From: Verrucomicrobiota bacterium
GTDB lineage: Bacteria; Chlamydiota; Chlamydiia; Chlamydiales; SM23-39
Assembly (NCBI GenBank): GCA_018968815.1
Contig: JAGWZL010000008.1
Coordinates: 1 to 64,000, forward strand
Length of the DNA stretch: 64,000 nucleotides
Direction: 5' to 3'
Shown here: positions 49,963 through 59,109 of the stretch, piece after piece
How the letters are laid out: every line of letters begins with the position of its first letter
How positions within the stretch are numbered: the first letter of the stretch is position 1
The notes under the pieces: generated by a model
The model's input: the letters and a program-made list of their open reading frames with translations, nothing else
Databases searched by the model: none
What the model was told of the DNA's origin: nothing
Position numbers and translations under genes: made by a program

Positions 49963-51398
49963 AAGCCGCCGCCGAGTGATTTATAAAGTGCAATGAGCGC
50001 GAACAGTTCGGCCATTTTGCTATCGAGCTGGGTCAATTGGGCGCTGATCAACTGTTTTTCATTGTTCAGCAGATCGATCCGATTGATCAGCCCTTTCAAA
50101 AACCGCTCTCGGGTAATGGCCACTACCAATTCGTTATGCCGCACGTTTTGATCGTACTCGACACTCGATTGGGCGGTTTCCACATAGTTGCGCAAATTCT
50201 TTTCCGCATCTTGCAAGGCGCTGAGAACCGCCTGCTGATACTGAGCTGCATAATAGGCCTGTTCGGCTTGCGTAAAGTGCAAATTGCCCACCAGATTGCC
50301 CCCTTCGAAAATGGGCATGTTCACATCGGCGCCGTACGCCCATGTTCTGCTGCCCCAATTAAAGAGCTGTGGAAGCATCAGCGATTGCCACCCGCCATTG
50401 GCCAGCAAGGTGACGGTGGGGAAAAAGGAGGCGACGGCGACCCCGATATTGGCGGTTGCTTCAGCGAGTTTGCGCTCCGCGACGCGCACATCGGGCCTTC
50501 TGCGCAATAGATCGGATCTGCACCCAACCGCTACATGGTTGGGGGCCATAGGCAATGGAGCCGGCGTAAAAAGCTCTTCGACCAATGTTTCCGGAGGGCG
50601 GCCAATCAGAATAGAGAGCGTAAAAATGGCCCGGTACACCTCTGCCATCGCATCGGGCAGCGCCCCTTTCGCCGACGCCAACTGCGCTTCGATATTTTCT
50701 AAATCAAGCTGATTCGCATATCCCACATCCACCGCCATACGGATGATGGCTGCATGCTGCTCGTACAAAGCGATATTTTGCTCGAGCAGATGGGTCCTCC
50801 TTTGAAACCCGCGCAAATCGATGTAATTGCGCGCCACTTCCGCCTGCACCGAGAGCAGAATGTCATCCCTTTGCGCGATGCGGCTCTCCAGCTCAGCGAC
50901 TGCCGACTCAACAGCGCGCCGGTTTTTCCCAAAAAAGTCGAGCTCCCACGAAGCGTCAAAGAGAGCATTGAAAAGATTTTGGATTTGCGGCGTTTGAATC
51001 GCAAAGGGCAGCCCCGTCGTCGTAGAGGATGTATCGGCCGGATTGCCCGCCGCTTGGCCAATCGCAAACACAGGCCCGTTTTTGCTGAAATAGGTTTTCG
51101 TCCCGTTCAGATCAAAATTGATATGCGGAAAGAGTGTCGATGCGGCGATTTGTCGTAATGCTCTTGCCCTGAGTATGTTGGCTTCAGCCGCCTGAATGTC
51201 ATAGTTATATTCTGAGGCCACTTCGACATAGCGATTTAAAAGTTCATCCTGCAATTCTTCCCACCATTTTTGCGCGGGCATCGAGTTTGCGGCCTCTGTT
51301 TCCCAATGGTTAGACACGTTGATATCGGGGGTGTGGTAGTTGGGGCCGAGCATGCAGCCGGTCATCGCTAAGGCGAGCCAGAAGATCGGTTTTTTCAC
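49947..51398 (-). CDS. outer-membrane efflux lipoprotein, OprM/TolC (NodT) family
   Basis: 483 residues from GTG 51398, with AGGAGG at 51404-51409; it overlaps the permease stop as GTGA. The lipobox LALAMTGCMLGPNY gives a lipid-anchored N-terminus. Two homologous OEP halves follow: QDELLNRYVEVASEYNYDIQAAEANILRARALRQIAASTLFPHI and PDVRVAERKLAEATANIGVAVASFFPTVTLLANGG. The family forms trimeric channels in the outer membrane, here for the upstream ABC pump. The last codons, LNLSE, and the stop come from the end of the palindromic repeat P1, so the C-terminus was probably altered by its insertion. Confidence 0.9.
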   Translation of the reverse strand: MKKPIFWLALAMTGCMLGPNYHTPDINVSNHWETEAANSMPAQKWWEELQDELLNRYVEVASEYNYDIQAAEANILRARALRQIAASTLFPHINFDLNGTKTYFSKNGPVFAIGQAAGNPADTSSTTTGLPFAIQTPQIQNLFNALFDASWELDFFGKNRRAVESAVAELESRIAQRDDILLSVQAEVARNYIDLRGFQRRTHLLEQNIALYEQHAAIIRMAVDVGYANQLDLENIEAQLASAKGALPDAMAEVYRAIFTLSILIGRPPETLVEELFTPAPLPMAPNHVAVGCRSDLLRRRPDVRVAERKLAEATANIGVAVASFFPTVTLLANGGWQSLMLPQLFNWGSRTWAYGADVNMPIFEGGNLVGNLHFTQAEQAYYAAQYQQAVLSALQDAEKNLRNYVETAQSSVEYDQNVRHNELVVAITRERFLKGLINRIDLLNNEKQLISAQLTQLDSKMAELFALIALYKSLGGGLNLSE

Positions 51399-52498
51399 TG
51401 GATCCTCCTGCGGAAATAGAGGGTGGCCAGGGTTAATGTACCGCAAGCGATCAGCGCCATGGGCCAGAGTTGATCGAAGACGAAAGCGGCCGAGATGTTT
51501 TTCAAGAATAACCCCTTACATAAAATCAGCATGTAGCGCAAAGGCAATAAAAAAGTAAACGGCTGGAGCCAGTGGGGCATGTTTTCGATGGGGGTGGCAT
51601 AGCCTGCCAAGAGGACGGAGGGGAGCATAAACACGAATGTGCCGAGCATTGCCTGTTGCTGTGTGGCTGAAAGCGAGGAGATGAAGAGCCCCACGCCGCT
51701 GATGGCGGTCACGAACACGGCGAGAGAGAGGAGAAACAGCACAATAGAGCCGGTGAAGGGGACTCCCAGGAAGAGAGTGCCCGCTGTCCACATGAGGATC
51801 CCTTCGCCTGCGCCGATCAAGATGCCGGGGACGATTTTCCCCACCAATATTTCAATCAGCGAGAGGGGAGAGACGAGGAGCTGATCAAATGTGCCCATTT
51901 CCCGTTCTCTTGCGACCGATTGCGAGGTGACGACGAGGCATGTGAGCATAGAGAGGGTGCCGACGAGACAGGGGATGTTGTACCAAAGGTAGATGATATT
52001 CGGATTGAACCAGGTGCGGGGCACAATCACTGCATTTTGCTGCTTGATTCTGGCCTTGGCTGTATAATCTCTATTATAATCTTGGACGATTTCTGTGGCA
52101 TAACCCGATAACAGCTGCGTGGTATTTGATTTCCTTCCATCGCAGAGCAATTGAACGGCGCCCTTTTTTCCCGCATCGAGGTTGCGGGAAAATTGTTCAT
52201 CGATCGAGACGACCATCAGCCCTTTTTGTTCATCGAGGAAGGAGGGGATCTCTTCCACAGCTCTCAAGTAGACGATATTTTTAAATAACGGGGACCCAAT
52301 AAACCGCTGCAGCAATTCGATGGCTTGTTCTCCGTTGTCTCGATTCAAGACTCCGATGGTGGCATTTTTGACATCGAGGGTGGCGGCATACGCGAAGATG
52401 ACGAGTTGGATGATCGGGGGCAAGATAATCGAAATACGGCTGCGCGGATCTTTCAACACGATGAGAAGCTCTTTCCAGATCAATTTGAATACGCGCAT
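51395..52498 (-). CDS. ABC-2 type efflux permease (YbhR/YhhJ-like), second
   Basis: 367 residues. One N-terminal helix (SRISIILPPIIQLVIFAYAATLDV), a periplasmic domain (about 45-165) and five C-terminal helices: LVGTLSMLTCLVVTSQSVAREREMGTFDQLLVSPLSLIEILVGKIVPGILIGAGEG, FTGSIVLFLLSLAVFVTAISGVGLFISSL, FVFMLPSVLLAGYATPIENMPHWLQPFTFLLPLRYML. The EREMGTFDQLLVSP block is diagnostic of the family. It is paired with the next permease and the duplex ATPase. The ATG shares a base with the upstream stop (TGATG), and its stop overlaps the start of the efflux channel gene. Confidence 0.93.
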   Translation of the reverse strand: MRVFKLIWKELLIVLKDPRSRISIILPPIIQLVIFAYAATLDVKNATIGVLNRDNGEQAIELLQRFIGSPLFKNIVYLRAVEEIPSFLDEQKGLMVVSIDEQFSRNLDAGKKGAVQLLCDGRKSNTTQLLSGYATEIVQDYNRDYTAKARIKQQNAVIVPRTWFNPNIIYLWYNIPCLVGTLSMLTCLVVTSQSVAREREMGTFDQLLVSPLSLIEILVGKIVPGILIGAGEGILMWTAGTLFLGVPFTGSIVLFLLSLAVFVTAISGVGLFISSLSATQQQAMLGTFVFMLPSVLLAGYATPIENMPHWLQPFTFLLPLRYMLILCKGLFLKNISAAFVFDQLWPMALIACGTLTLATLYFRRRIQ

Positions 52499-53634
52499 CA
52501 GTCGAGCCTCTTGATGAGTTTACGGGAGATGGCAAAGAACAGAAGAGCGCTGATGAAGAGCATGATGCCCACATTTTTCCAGATGAGGGTCCAGACATTG
52601 CCGGTGAGGAAAAGAGTTTGCAGGCATTGGACGAAATAGCGTGCGGGGAGAAAGTAGGTGAGGAACTGAATCCAATACGGCATGCTCGGAATTTCGAAGA
52701 GAAAGCCCGACAGCATATAGGCTGGCAAAAAGCCGATGATGATCGAAATTTGCGACGCGACGATTTGGATTTTGGAGAGCAATGAAATGAGGAGTCCCGT
52801 TCCTAAAGCGCAGATGAGAAAAGAGGAGGAGACGAGGAAGAGGAGCCAAAGGGAGCCGCGCAAGGGCAGATCATACAGAATTGTGGAGACGAAGATGCAA
52901 ATGGCCATGGAGATCAGTCCGAGGAAAAAGTAGGGGATGATTTTCCCTGCGATGATTTCCCATTTGCCTGCGGGCGTGGAGATGAGCGCTTCCATGGTTC
53001 CCCTTTCCCACTCGCGTGAGACGACGAGCGCGGTGAGCAGCGTGCCAATCAATGTCATAATGATGGCGAGAGAGCCTGACAAGAGAAAATATCGACTCTC
53101 GAGCGTATTGTTGAACCAGAAGCGGGGCTCTGTGCGAATGAGGGGCAACCCCCTGAGATCGGAACTGATCGCCTCTTGGGCGAGCCAATTGCTAAAGGCT
53201 CCTGCGCAGTAATATTGGACGAAATTGGCGGTATTGGCCTCGCTGCCGTCGGCGATCACCTGAATGGGGGCGTCTTGACCTGCCTCTGTGCGAAACTGTG
53301 AAAAATAAGATGGGATCACGACAAATCCTCGAATCTCTCCTCGTTCGATGGCGGGGGTCAACTCTCTTCGATCTCTGACGATGCGGACGTCGAAGTAGGG
53401 CGAATCGACAAAGGCTTTGGCCAAACTTTGGGCATCTGGGGAGGTATCTTCCATGCAAAGGCCGATGCGCAGGTGTTTTAAATCCAAGGAGACTCCCGAA
53501 CCGTAAAGGAACAAGAGCAAAATGGGTAAAAAGACGGCGATTAAGAGGGCGCTTGGATCTTTGATGATCTGAAACGCCTCTTTTTTGATGAGGGCTTTCG
53601 TTCTTTGCCAGCTGCTACCGGTGTTGTTCATCAT
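52498..53634 (-). CDS. ABC-2 type efflux permease (YbhS-like), first
   Basis: 378 residues with the same plan as the next permease: N-terminal helix LIAVFLPILLLFLYGSGVSLDL, a periplasmic region, then GSLAIIMTLIGTLLTALVVSREWERGTMEALISTPAGKWEIIAGKIIPYFFLGLISM, SSSFLICALGTGLLISLLSKIQIVASQISIIIGFLPAYMLSGFLFEIPSMPYWIQFLTYFLPARYFV. The start overlaps the ATPase gene by 20 bp. With its partner it makes the membrane part of a tripartite pump; the substrate is unknown (drugs or lipids in E. coli YbhFSR). Confidence 0.93.
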   Translation of the reverse strand: MMNNTGSSWQRTKALIKKEAFQIIKDPSALLIAVFLPILLLFLYGSGVSLDLKHLRIGLCMEDTSPDAQSLAKAFVDSPYFDVRIVRDRRELTPAIERGEIRGFVVIPSYFSQFRTEAGQDAPIQVIADGSEANTANFVQYYCAGAFSNWLAQEAISSDLRGLPLIRTEPRFWFNNTLESRYFLLSGSLAIIMTLIGTLLTALVVSREWERGTMEALISTPAGKWEIIAGKIIPYFFLGLISMAICIFVSTILYDLPLRGSLWLLFLVSSSFLICALGTGLLISLLSKIQIVASQISIIIGFLPAYMLSGFLFEIPSMPYWIQFLTYFLPARYFVQCLQTLFLTGNVWTLIWKNVGIMLFISALLFFAISRKLIKRLD

Positions 53635-55285
53635 ACTCCTGGATCAGTTTGATGAAGGCGTCTTCTAAGGTGGGATTTTGATTTTCGTCTGTCTGGGCCA
53701 ATTGTTTCAATTGATCGGGTGTATCTAAATGGATCATTCGTCCGCGGTAGATGAGTCCGATGCGGTCGCAATTTTCGGCCTCATCCATAAAGTGGGTGGA
53801 GATCAAGATGGTTTTTCCTTTTCTGACGAGTCCGTTCATTTGGGACCAAAAATGTCTTCTGGACACGGGGTCCATGCCGGATGTGGGTTCATCGAGAAAA
53901 AGGACATCGGGCCAATGGATTGTTGCGACGGCCAAAGAGAGTTTTTGTTTAAAGCCGAGCGCGAGCGTCTCAGCGTTCCGGAACTGCTCGTTTTCCAACT
54001 GGAAGAGTTTGATTCTCTCGTCGAGATTGCCTGTAAAGGGGTAGATGCCGGAGAAGAATTCGAGATTTTGTCTGACGGAGAGGTTGCCATAAAGAGAGAA
54101 TTTTTGGGCCATGTAGCCGAGCTGCTCGCGGGCCAATGTAGGAGAACTTTTCACGTCGATTCCGTTGATCTTGGCGCTGCCGCTTGTGGGTGTTAAAAGG
54201 CCTGAGAGCATTTTGAAGGTGGTGGATTTGCCGGCGCCGTTGGGGCCTAACAGGCCGAAAATTTCGCCCCGTTTGACCGAAAAAGAGATGTTGTCGACGG
54301 CCCTGAAGGAGCCAAATTGTTTCACGAGATTGTTTGCGATTACGACCTCGTCTCCTTTTCGCTGGGTCACGGGGGCCGCTTCGCTCCATGTCCACACATT
54401 TTTTTTCATGCCGCCCAGGATATCGACAAAGGCATCTTCCAAGTGGGGGGTGGTGGGTTCGGCATCGGCGAAGTGGTTTTCGTCGCTGACGATGCGGATG
54501 GCGTCTCCTTGGATGAGGGCATCGACTACGTGAGGGCTTTTTTCGATTTGGAAGAGGTGTTCTCTTTTCTCTTTGGTCGGATCGATTTTACGAAACACTC
54601 GGCCTTCCACGCGATGAGTGAGCTCTTGAGGGGGTCCTTCATAGAGGATTTTGCCTTCATTGAGGAGGACGACCCGATCGCATTTTTCGGCTTCGTCGAG
54701 ATAGGTGGTGCTCCAGAGGACCGATACGCCTTCTTGCAGCAGGCTTTGGACCATTTTCCAAAGTTCTCTCCGAGAGAGGGGATCGACGCCGACGCTGGGT
54801 TCATCCAAAATGAGCAGTTGCGGTTTGTGGACGAGGGCGCAGGCGAGTCCTAATTTTTGTTTCATGCCGCCCGAGAGGTTGGCGGCTGTGCGATCTAGAA
54901 AAGGGGCTAGATTGGTGAAATGGAGCAGCTCATCAAAGGTTTTTTGTCTCTCTTCTTTTTTCAAGCCGCGCAAACTGGCATACAAATCCAGGTTTTGATA
55001 GACGGTTAAATCTTCATAGAGTCCGAAGCGCTGCGGCATGTAGGAACTGAAGTTGTGAATGGCGTCGATTTCTTTCAATGTATCGCAGCCTTGGACGCGG
55101 ATAGACCCGGCAGTGGGTTTTAATAATCCTGTGATGAGGCGCAGCAAGGTGGTTTTGCCGGAGCCGTCGGGTCCGACGATGCCGATCATTTGGTGTTTGG
55201 GCAACGTGAGGTTCAAATCGTTTAAGACGATTTGGTTGGGGGGGAAGGTTTTGGTGAGGTGTTCGATAGAGACCAGTTCATTCAT
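53615..55285 (-). CDS. duplex ABC ATPase with two nucleotide-binding domains (YbhF-like)
   Basis: 556 residues with two complete ATPase units. The first (about 5-240): Walker A GIVGPDGSGKTTLL, signature NLSGGMKQKLGLACAL, Walker B QLLILDEPSVGVDP. The second (about 315-545): GLLGPNGAGKSTTF, a changed signature TLALGFKQKLSLAVAT in place of LSGGxxQ, and VLFLDEPTSGMDP. It powers the two ABC-2 permeases encoded next. The start overlaps the membrane-fusion gene stop (ATGA). A single-chain ATPase heterodimer with one atypical signature suggests the two ATP sites are not equivalent. Confidence 0.95.
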   Translation of the reverse strand: MNELVSIEHLTKTFPPNQIVLNDLNLTLPKHQMIGIVGPDGSGKTTLLRLITGLLKPTAGSIRVQGCDTLKEIDAIHNFSSYMPQRFGLYEDLTVYQNLDLYASLRGLKKEERQKTFDELLHFTNLAPFLDRTAANLSGGMKQKLGLACALVHKPQLLILDEPSVGVDPLSRRELWKMVQSLLQEGVSVLWSTTYLDEAEKCDRVVLLNEGKILYEGPPQELTHRVEGRVFRKIDPTKEKREHLFQIEKSPHVVDALIQGDAIRIVSDENHFADAEPTTPHLEDAFVDILGGMKKNVWTWSEAAPVTQRKGDEVVIANNLVKQFGSFRAVDNISFSVKRGEIFGLLGPNGAGKSTTFKMLSGLLTPTSGSAKINGIDVKSSPTLAREQLGYMAQKFSLYGNLSVRQNLEFFSGIYPFTGNLDERIKLFQLENEQFRNAETLALGFKQKLSLAVATIHWPDVLFLDEPTSGMDPVSRRHFWSQMNGLVRKGKTILISTHFMDEAENCDRIGLIYRGRMIHLDTPDQLKQLAQTDENQNPTLEDAFIKLIQEYDEQHR

Positions 55286-56118
55286 TTTCGCGGGCGCAGT
55301 TTAACGGTTACGGGCATCCCTTGTTTTAATCGCCAATCGGGGTTTTCGGCGTAGATGCGAAGGCGATAGACGAGATCGGTGCGCAGTTGGGTGGTCTCCA
55401 CTGTTTTTGGGGTGAATTCGGCCATGGGGGAGATGAATCCGATTTGTCCTTTGTAGACTGGGGCGTCTTTGGTGTCTGTCGTGATTTCTGCGGGCATGCC
55501 GTAATAGATTTTGCCTAAATCGGGCTCATCGACAAAGGCGCGGATCCAGACGGGCGACAGGACCGATAGAGTATAGACTGGGTCGCCTGGGTTGACGACG
55601 GTGCCTGGTTCTCGGATGCGGGATAAGATGATGCCGTCGGTGGGGGCGAGCACTTCTGTGTAGGTCAAGTTGTCTCTTTGCACAGCGAGGCTGGCTTCGC
55701 TGAGTTGTAGATTGGCGACGAGCTGATCGAAATTGGCCTGTGCGCTGTCGACATCTTCTTGGGAAACGCCGCCGATGCCGATCAATTCTTTGCGTCGTTT
55801 TAAGAGGATTTCGGAGAGTTTTAAATTGGCGAGTGTGGCGTTGACATTGGCGGCGGCCTGGTTGTATTCGGCGTCATAAGGAGTTTTATCTAAGAGGCAC
55901 ATGAGCTGTCCCTCTTTGACGAGATCGCCCTCTTCGAAGAAGAGTTGTTGCACTCGTCCGGGGACTCGAAAGCCGATATCGACGAGTCTGACATCGACAT
56001 TGCCGTAGAGGGTGAGTTCGCCGTCCTCTTTTTTTTCTTTAAGGATGAAATAGGTGACGAGGATTGCGATTGTTACGCATCCGATACAAAACAGAAGCTT
56101 GAGAATCCGGTCCCGCAT
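55282..56118 (-). CDS. HlyD-type membrane fusion protein (YbhG-like)
   Basis: 278 residues. One N-terminal helix (LLFCIGCVTIAILVTYFILK), then a biotinyl-lipoyl-type half GELTLYGNVDVRLVDIGFRVPGRVQQLFFEEGDLVKEGQLMCLLDK, a coiled-coil hairpin (about 95-150) and the second half LTYTEVLAPTDGIILSRIREPGTVVNPGDPVYTLSV. It links the inner-membrane pump to the outer-membrane channel in the periplasm. It leads the five-gene operon, with each gene overlapping the next. Confidence 0.94.
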   Translation of the reverse strand: MRDRILKLLFCIGCVTIAILVTYFILKEKKEDGELTLYGNVDVRLVDIGFRVPGRVQQLFFEEGDLVKEGQLMCLLDKTPYDAEYNQAAANVNATLANLKLSEILLKRRKELIGIGGVSQEDVDSAQANFDQLVANLQLSEASLAVQRDNLTYTEVLAPTDGIILSRIREPGTVVNPGDPVYTLSVLSPVWIRAFVDEPDLGKIYYGMPAEITTDTKDAPVYKGQIGFISPMAEFTPKTVETTQLRTDLVYRLRIYAENPDWRLKQGMPVTVKLRPRK

Positions 56119-56168
56119 TCTTTTCCCATAAAGGATTTTTCCAAAAAGGGAAAGTGGTTTGTGACGTG

Positions 56169-57512
56169 CTACGAAGCCTTCATGATTTTAGCGAGGAAGC
56201 GGTTGATGGGGTGAGCGATGTGGCATGAGAGGTCGGTGATGCAGAAGACGGTCATGATGGCGGTGAACACGTCCATGGTGTAGTGGATTTGCATTGCGAT
56301 GACCATAAAGCATTCAAAGCAGAAGACGGAAAAGCCGAACACGGTGAGCCATCGTATTCCGAAGCTTGAGAGTTCCAATGCGCCGATCAAGCTGATGCCT
56401 GCGTGACCTGAAAAATAGAGATCGTTGGCGATGTTGTAATTTTGTGTGAGTGAGGGGAAGCCTGGATAGTGCCAGATCACGTGTGGCGGCAAGGGGAGCG
56501 CGACGATGAGCTGCATGGTTTGTCTCAAGGTGAAGAAGAGGGCGAGCGTTAAGAAGGGGCGGATATTGCGCGTAATGATTGTGTCTACAAGAAGCAACAA
56601 GAAGAGCAGGTCTAAAAGGCCGCTCATGATGATGAGCATGGCGTCTCCGCCGTGAGGGTGGGCTCTGAGAAAATCGTTGATGGGTTCCAGGAACATTTGC
56701 AAATGATCTTTGATTCCGCATGTGGGGATTGTTTTGAGTCCGGTGTAATATTGGGAGCCAAAAATGGTTGCGGTGATGAGGCAGATCAAAAATAAAAACA
56801 ATACGTGGGAGAGTTTGTCTAACCGTTTGAGGAAATGGTCGATGGGTTGGATGAGGGGTTGCATGAACAGATAGGCGAATACGGCTGTGACAATGGATGT
56901 GTAGACGTCTGTAGAGTAGTGGGTTCTCAGGATCATATCGATGAGAATGAGGGCAAGCGCGTTGAGGAAGATGGCGCTTGTGAGCCATTTTTTGTGGAAC
57001 ATGTGGTGTAATTCGAGTGCGCCTAGGATGCTGATGCCGATGTAGGCGGAGAAATAGAAATCGCCTTGGACGTAGTAGTTCAAGAAGAGGGAATAAAACC
57101 CGGGGTCGTGCCAGATGAGTTTGGGATCGATGGGGAAGGAGACGAACAGTTGGAGAACCTGTCTGAGGAGCATAAAGATGATGAGTGGGAGGACGGGGCG
57201 AATGCTTGATTTTGCGATGGCGGCGCCGATGAGGAAGAGGACGAGGGCGTCTCCGACGAGGGAGTAGAAGATGATCATGACATTGGAGAAGGGGGGGTGA
57301 TTGGCGACATATGTGTTGAGGGGGGTCATTAAGTGTTGCAGAGCATCGCTGATGGTGCAAGTGGGGGGGTGTACATCTCCAATGAGGTTTTCGGTCCATA
57401 GGGCAACCGCTAGGCAGGCCATCATGATGAAGAACAAGAGGGGCCATGCGGGCTTTTGGGGGTAGCCGTGATCGGTGGATGGAATGGTCATAAGCTCAAC
57501 GTATTGAAGCAC
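56169..57512 (-). CDS. membrane protein with two PAP2/sphingomyelin-synthase-like halves
   Basis: 447 residues with about 12 membrane helices. The two halves align: LRQVLQLFVSFPIDPKLIWHDPGFYSL...GDFYFSAYIGISILGALELHHM...LRTHYSTDVYTSIVTA and LRQTMQLIVALPLPPHVIWHYPGFPSL...NDLYFSGHAGISLIGALELSSF...MQIHYTMDVFTAIMTV. The second half keeps the SGH and HYTxDV motifs of the PAP2_C/sphingomyelin-synthase group. In the first the SGH is SAY, so one catalytic His is lost, while HYSTDV is kept. A lipid head-group transferase or phosphatase role is inferred. It may act on host-derived or envelope lipids. A Met at 57488 is an alternative start. Confidence 0.8.
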   Translation of the reverse strand: MLQYVELMTIPSTDHGYPQKPAWPLLFFIMMACLAVALWTENLIGDVHPPTCTISDALQHLMTPLNTYVANHPPFSNVMIIFYSLVGDALVLFLIGAAIAKSSIRPVLPLIIFMLLRQVLQLFVSFPIDPKLIWHDPGFYSLFLNYYVQGDFYFSAYIGISILGALELHHMFHKKWLTSAIFLNALALILIDMILRTHYSTDVYTSIVTAVFAYLFMQPLIQPIDHFLKRLDKLSHVLFLFLICLITATIFGSQYYTGLKTIPTCGIKDHLQMFLEPINDFLRAHPHGGDAMLIIMSGLLDLLFLLLLVDTIITRNIRPFLTLALFFTLRQTMQLIVALPLPPHVIWHYPGFPSLTQNYNIANDLYFSGHAGISLIGALELSSFGIRWLTVFGFSVFCFECFMVIAMQIHYTMDVFTAIMTVFCITDLSCHIAHPINRFLAKIMKAS

Positions 57513-57575
57513 TCTTTAATTCGCAAACAAATTTCGCTTGTTAATTAATGAGTCTCTTTGTGTATAGGGGGAGAT

Positions 57576-57866
57576 ATGAAGAGAATTCTTTTATTGGTGT
57601 ATATTCTAACTGTTTCGGGGTGTATTCAGCAGCTCAGTTCGAATTTGGAGCGTTCGAACGAGTTGATGTGTCAGAATATTCAAGCTATGGGTGAATCGAG
57701 GCAGACAATTGAGGAGAACACGCATCAGATCACTCGTTCGACGAATACGATGATAGGGTTTCAGTTTATCTTTCCGATTTTTTTGGCTATTGTGCTTCTG
57801 GCGCTCACTCTGATCTTATTTCGGTTTTCTCGCAAACTCTCCAAGTTGTTTAAAGACAAGCACTAA
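57576..57866 (+). CDS. small lipoprotein with a C-terminal membrane helix
   Basis: 96 residues from ATG 57576, with GGGGGA upstream. The lipobox is LLLVYILTVSGCIQQ (Cys16). A short helical segment (SNLERSNELMCQNIQAMGESRQTIEENTHQITRSTNTMI) is followed by one strong helix IFPIFLAIVLLALTLILFRFS and a basic tail. Lipid at one end and a helix at the other is unusual; it could span the periplasm or sit with both in one membrane. Function unknown. It converges with the first of the coiled-coil paralogues. Confidence 0.65.
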   Translation: MKRILLLVYILTVSGCIQQLSSNLERSNELMCQNIQAMGESRQTIEENTHQITRSTNTMIGFQFIFPIFLAIVLLALTLILFRFSRKLSKLFKDKH

Positions 57867-57870
57867 GAAG

Positions 57871-58878
57871 CTAGATCTGCGCTGAGTCCCCGATTCGAGC
57901 AGGCGGCGTGCTGGCACGGGGGCGGTTTTGAGATGGCTGGCCGTTGGGCTGATGAGTCGACGTTGCTGGGATCTTTGTGCGAGGATGAGGAATGGGTACT
58001 GCATGTCGTGAAACGGGTGTGGCATTATCACACTTGGCCTGATTTAATTGTTGATCTAGTTCCCTTCGGAGTGTTTCGCATTTGTTATTCAAGTGTTGTA
58101 TTTGGCGCTCGTTGCGCTTGAGCCGTTCTGCCTGATCATTGATAATCTGTCTGGAGTTCTGTGCCTTTCGTTCAGCGGCTATGCATTCAGTACTGGATTT
58201 ATGTGCCACTTCTTTCAGGGTGGTGCAGGCGTCCTGGGTTCGAAAGAACTCTTTTTGCAACCTGGCGAAGGCTTTTTCGGATCCCTTGAGCTCCTGTTGC
58301 TGTTGGTTGTAGAGGGCCCGGACGCTCTCTAACGTCTCTGCCTGGTTGGTGGCGTTTCTCCTGGCTTGAGTTAACTGTTGTTCCAGGTCGGCGCGGTCGC
58401 TCTGGGCTGCAACGAGCTGTTCTCTCAGGTCGCCGATGATTGCCTGGGCTACAAGGCACCGTTGTTCCAGGTTGGCGCGGTCTCTCTGGGCTTCAAGGAC
58501 CTGTTGTTGCAGGTCGGCGAGGGCTGTCTTGGATCGCTCGAGCTCGTGTTGCTGTTGGCAGGAGAGGGCCCAGGCGTTCTGGCACATGTATGTCTGGAGG
58601 GCGAGGTCGCTCTGAGTTTGAGCTAACTGTTGTTGCAGGTTCCGGATTAGCCGGGTAAAGCGATAGTCGCCTGGTGCTGATAGGGTTATGCCACTTGGGT
58701 CTGGTTCTTGTGGAGTGTCGTTACCTAAGACACTCAAACCTTCGAGATATGGATCGTGTGTAGTGATTCGTCCAACCTGTGAAGTGCCGTCACCTGATGT
58801 TGAGGTCGGCTCCGGGGGACATGGATCGTATACAATTGCTGGTACAATTGCTGGGCCAATTCCTGATGTAGCACGCAT
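57871..58878 (-). CDS. coiled-coil repeat protein, paralogue 1
   Basis: 335 residues. The N-terminus MRATSGIGPAIVPAIVYDPC continues to PEPTSTSGDGTSQVGRITTHDP and is shared with the two upstream paralogues. A long coiled coil (about 75-290) uses 14-residue units such as AQRDRANLEQRCLV and AQSDRADLEQQLTQ. The C-terminus is Pro/Arg/His rich. No signal peptide or membrane helix is present. The tail bases (CTAGATCTGCGCTGAGTCCC) are the same as in paralogue 3. Probably a secreted host-directed or structural protein; this is inference from composition and family behaviour only. Confidence 0.65.
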   Translation of the reverse strand: MRATSGIGPAIVPAIVYDPCPPEPTSTSGDGTSQVGRITTHDPYLEGLSVLGNDTPQEPDPSGITLSAPGDYRFTRLIRNLQQQLAQTQSDLALQTYMCQNAWALSCQQQHELERSKTALADLQQQVLEAQRDRANLEQRCLVAQAIIGDLREQLVAAQSDRADLEQQLTQARRNATNQAETLESVRALYNQQQQELKGSEKAFARLQKEFFRTQDACTTLKEVAHKSSTECIAAERKAQNSRQIINDQAERLKRNERQIQHLNNKCETLRRELDQQLNQAKCDNATPVSRHAVPIPHPRTKIPATSTHQPNGQPSQNRPRASTPPARIGDSAQI

Positions 58879-59010
58879 AATGCCCGAATCTTATACACCT
58901 GCGTATGATTTTTGGGGAAGTGTTTTTTGTGTTCATGGCTTCTATTTTAGTGGCGTCGCTTGAAAAACTGGATTTCCCGTTCGTGGTGTTTGGCGGCCTC
59001 TAGAGAATGG
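58879..59010 (-). repeat. duplicated upstream block with a remnant of the 51-residue gene (copy 1)
   Basis: An 80-bp block preceding each of the three paralogues (58879-58960, 59854-59935, 61085-61166) is nearly identical. On the minus strand it contains GTATAAGAT, about 14 nt before the ATG, which could be a -10 box. In this copy it continues into the last codons of the 51-residue basic protein (FFKRRH, stop at 58947-58949), after which homology ends near 59010. Confidence 0.75.
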
Positions 59011-59109
59011 GTGTTGGATGTTGCGAAACGGATGTGTGGTTATGACACGCGTCTTTTGGTCAAGGAGCGCTCGAGCTGTACTTGCCGCTGCTTGGCCATT
59101 TCTTCGCAG

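Noticed and set aside
56314..57447. A 377-residue His/Arg/Pro-rich frame inside the PAP2-like gene
   Set aside because: It lies in another frame of the same strand as a clear multi-helix membrane protein. The composition is typical of a shadow frame.
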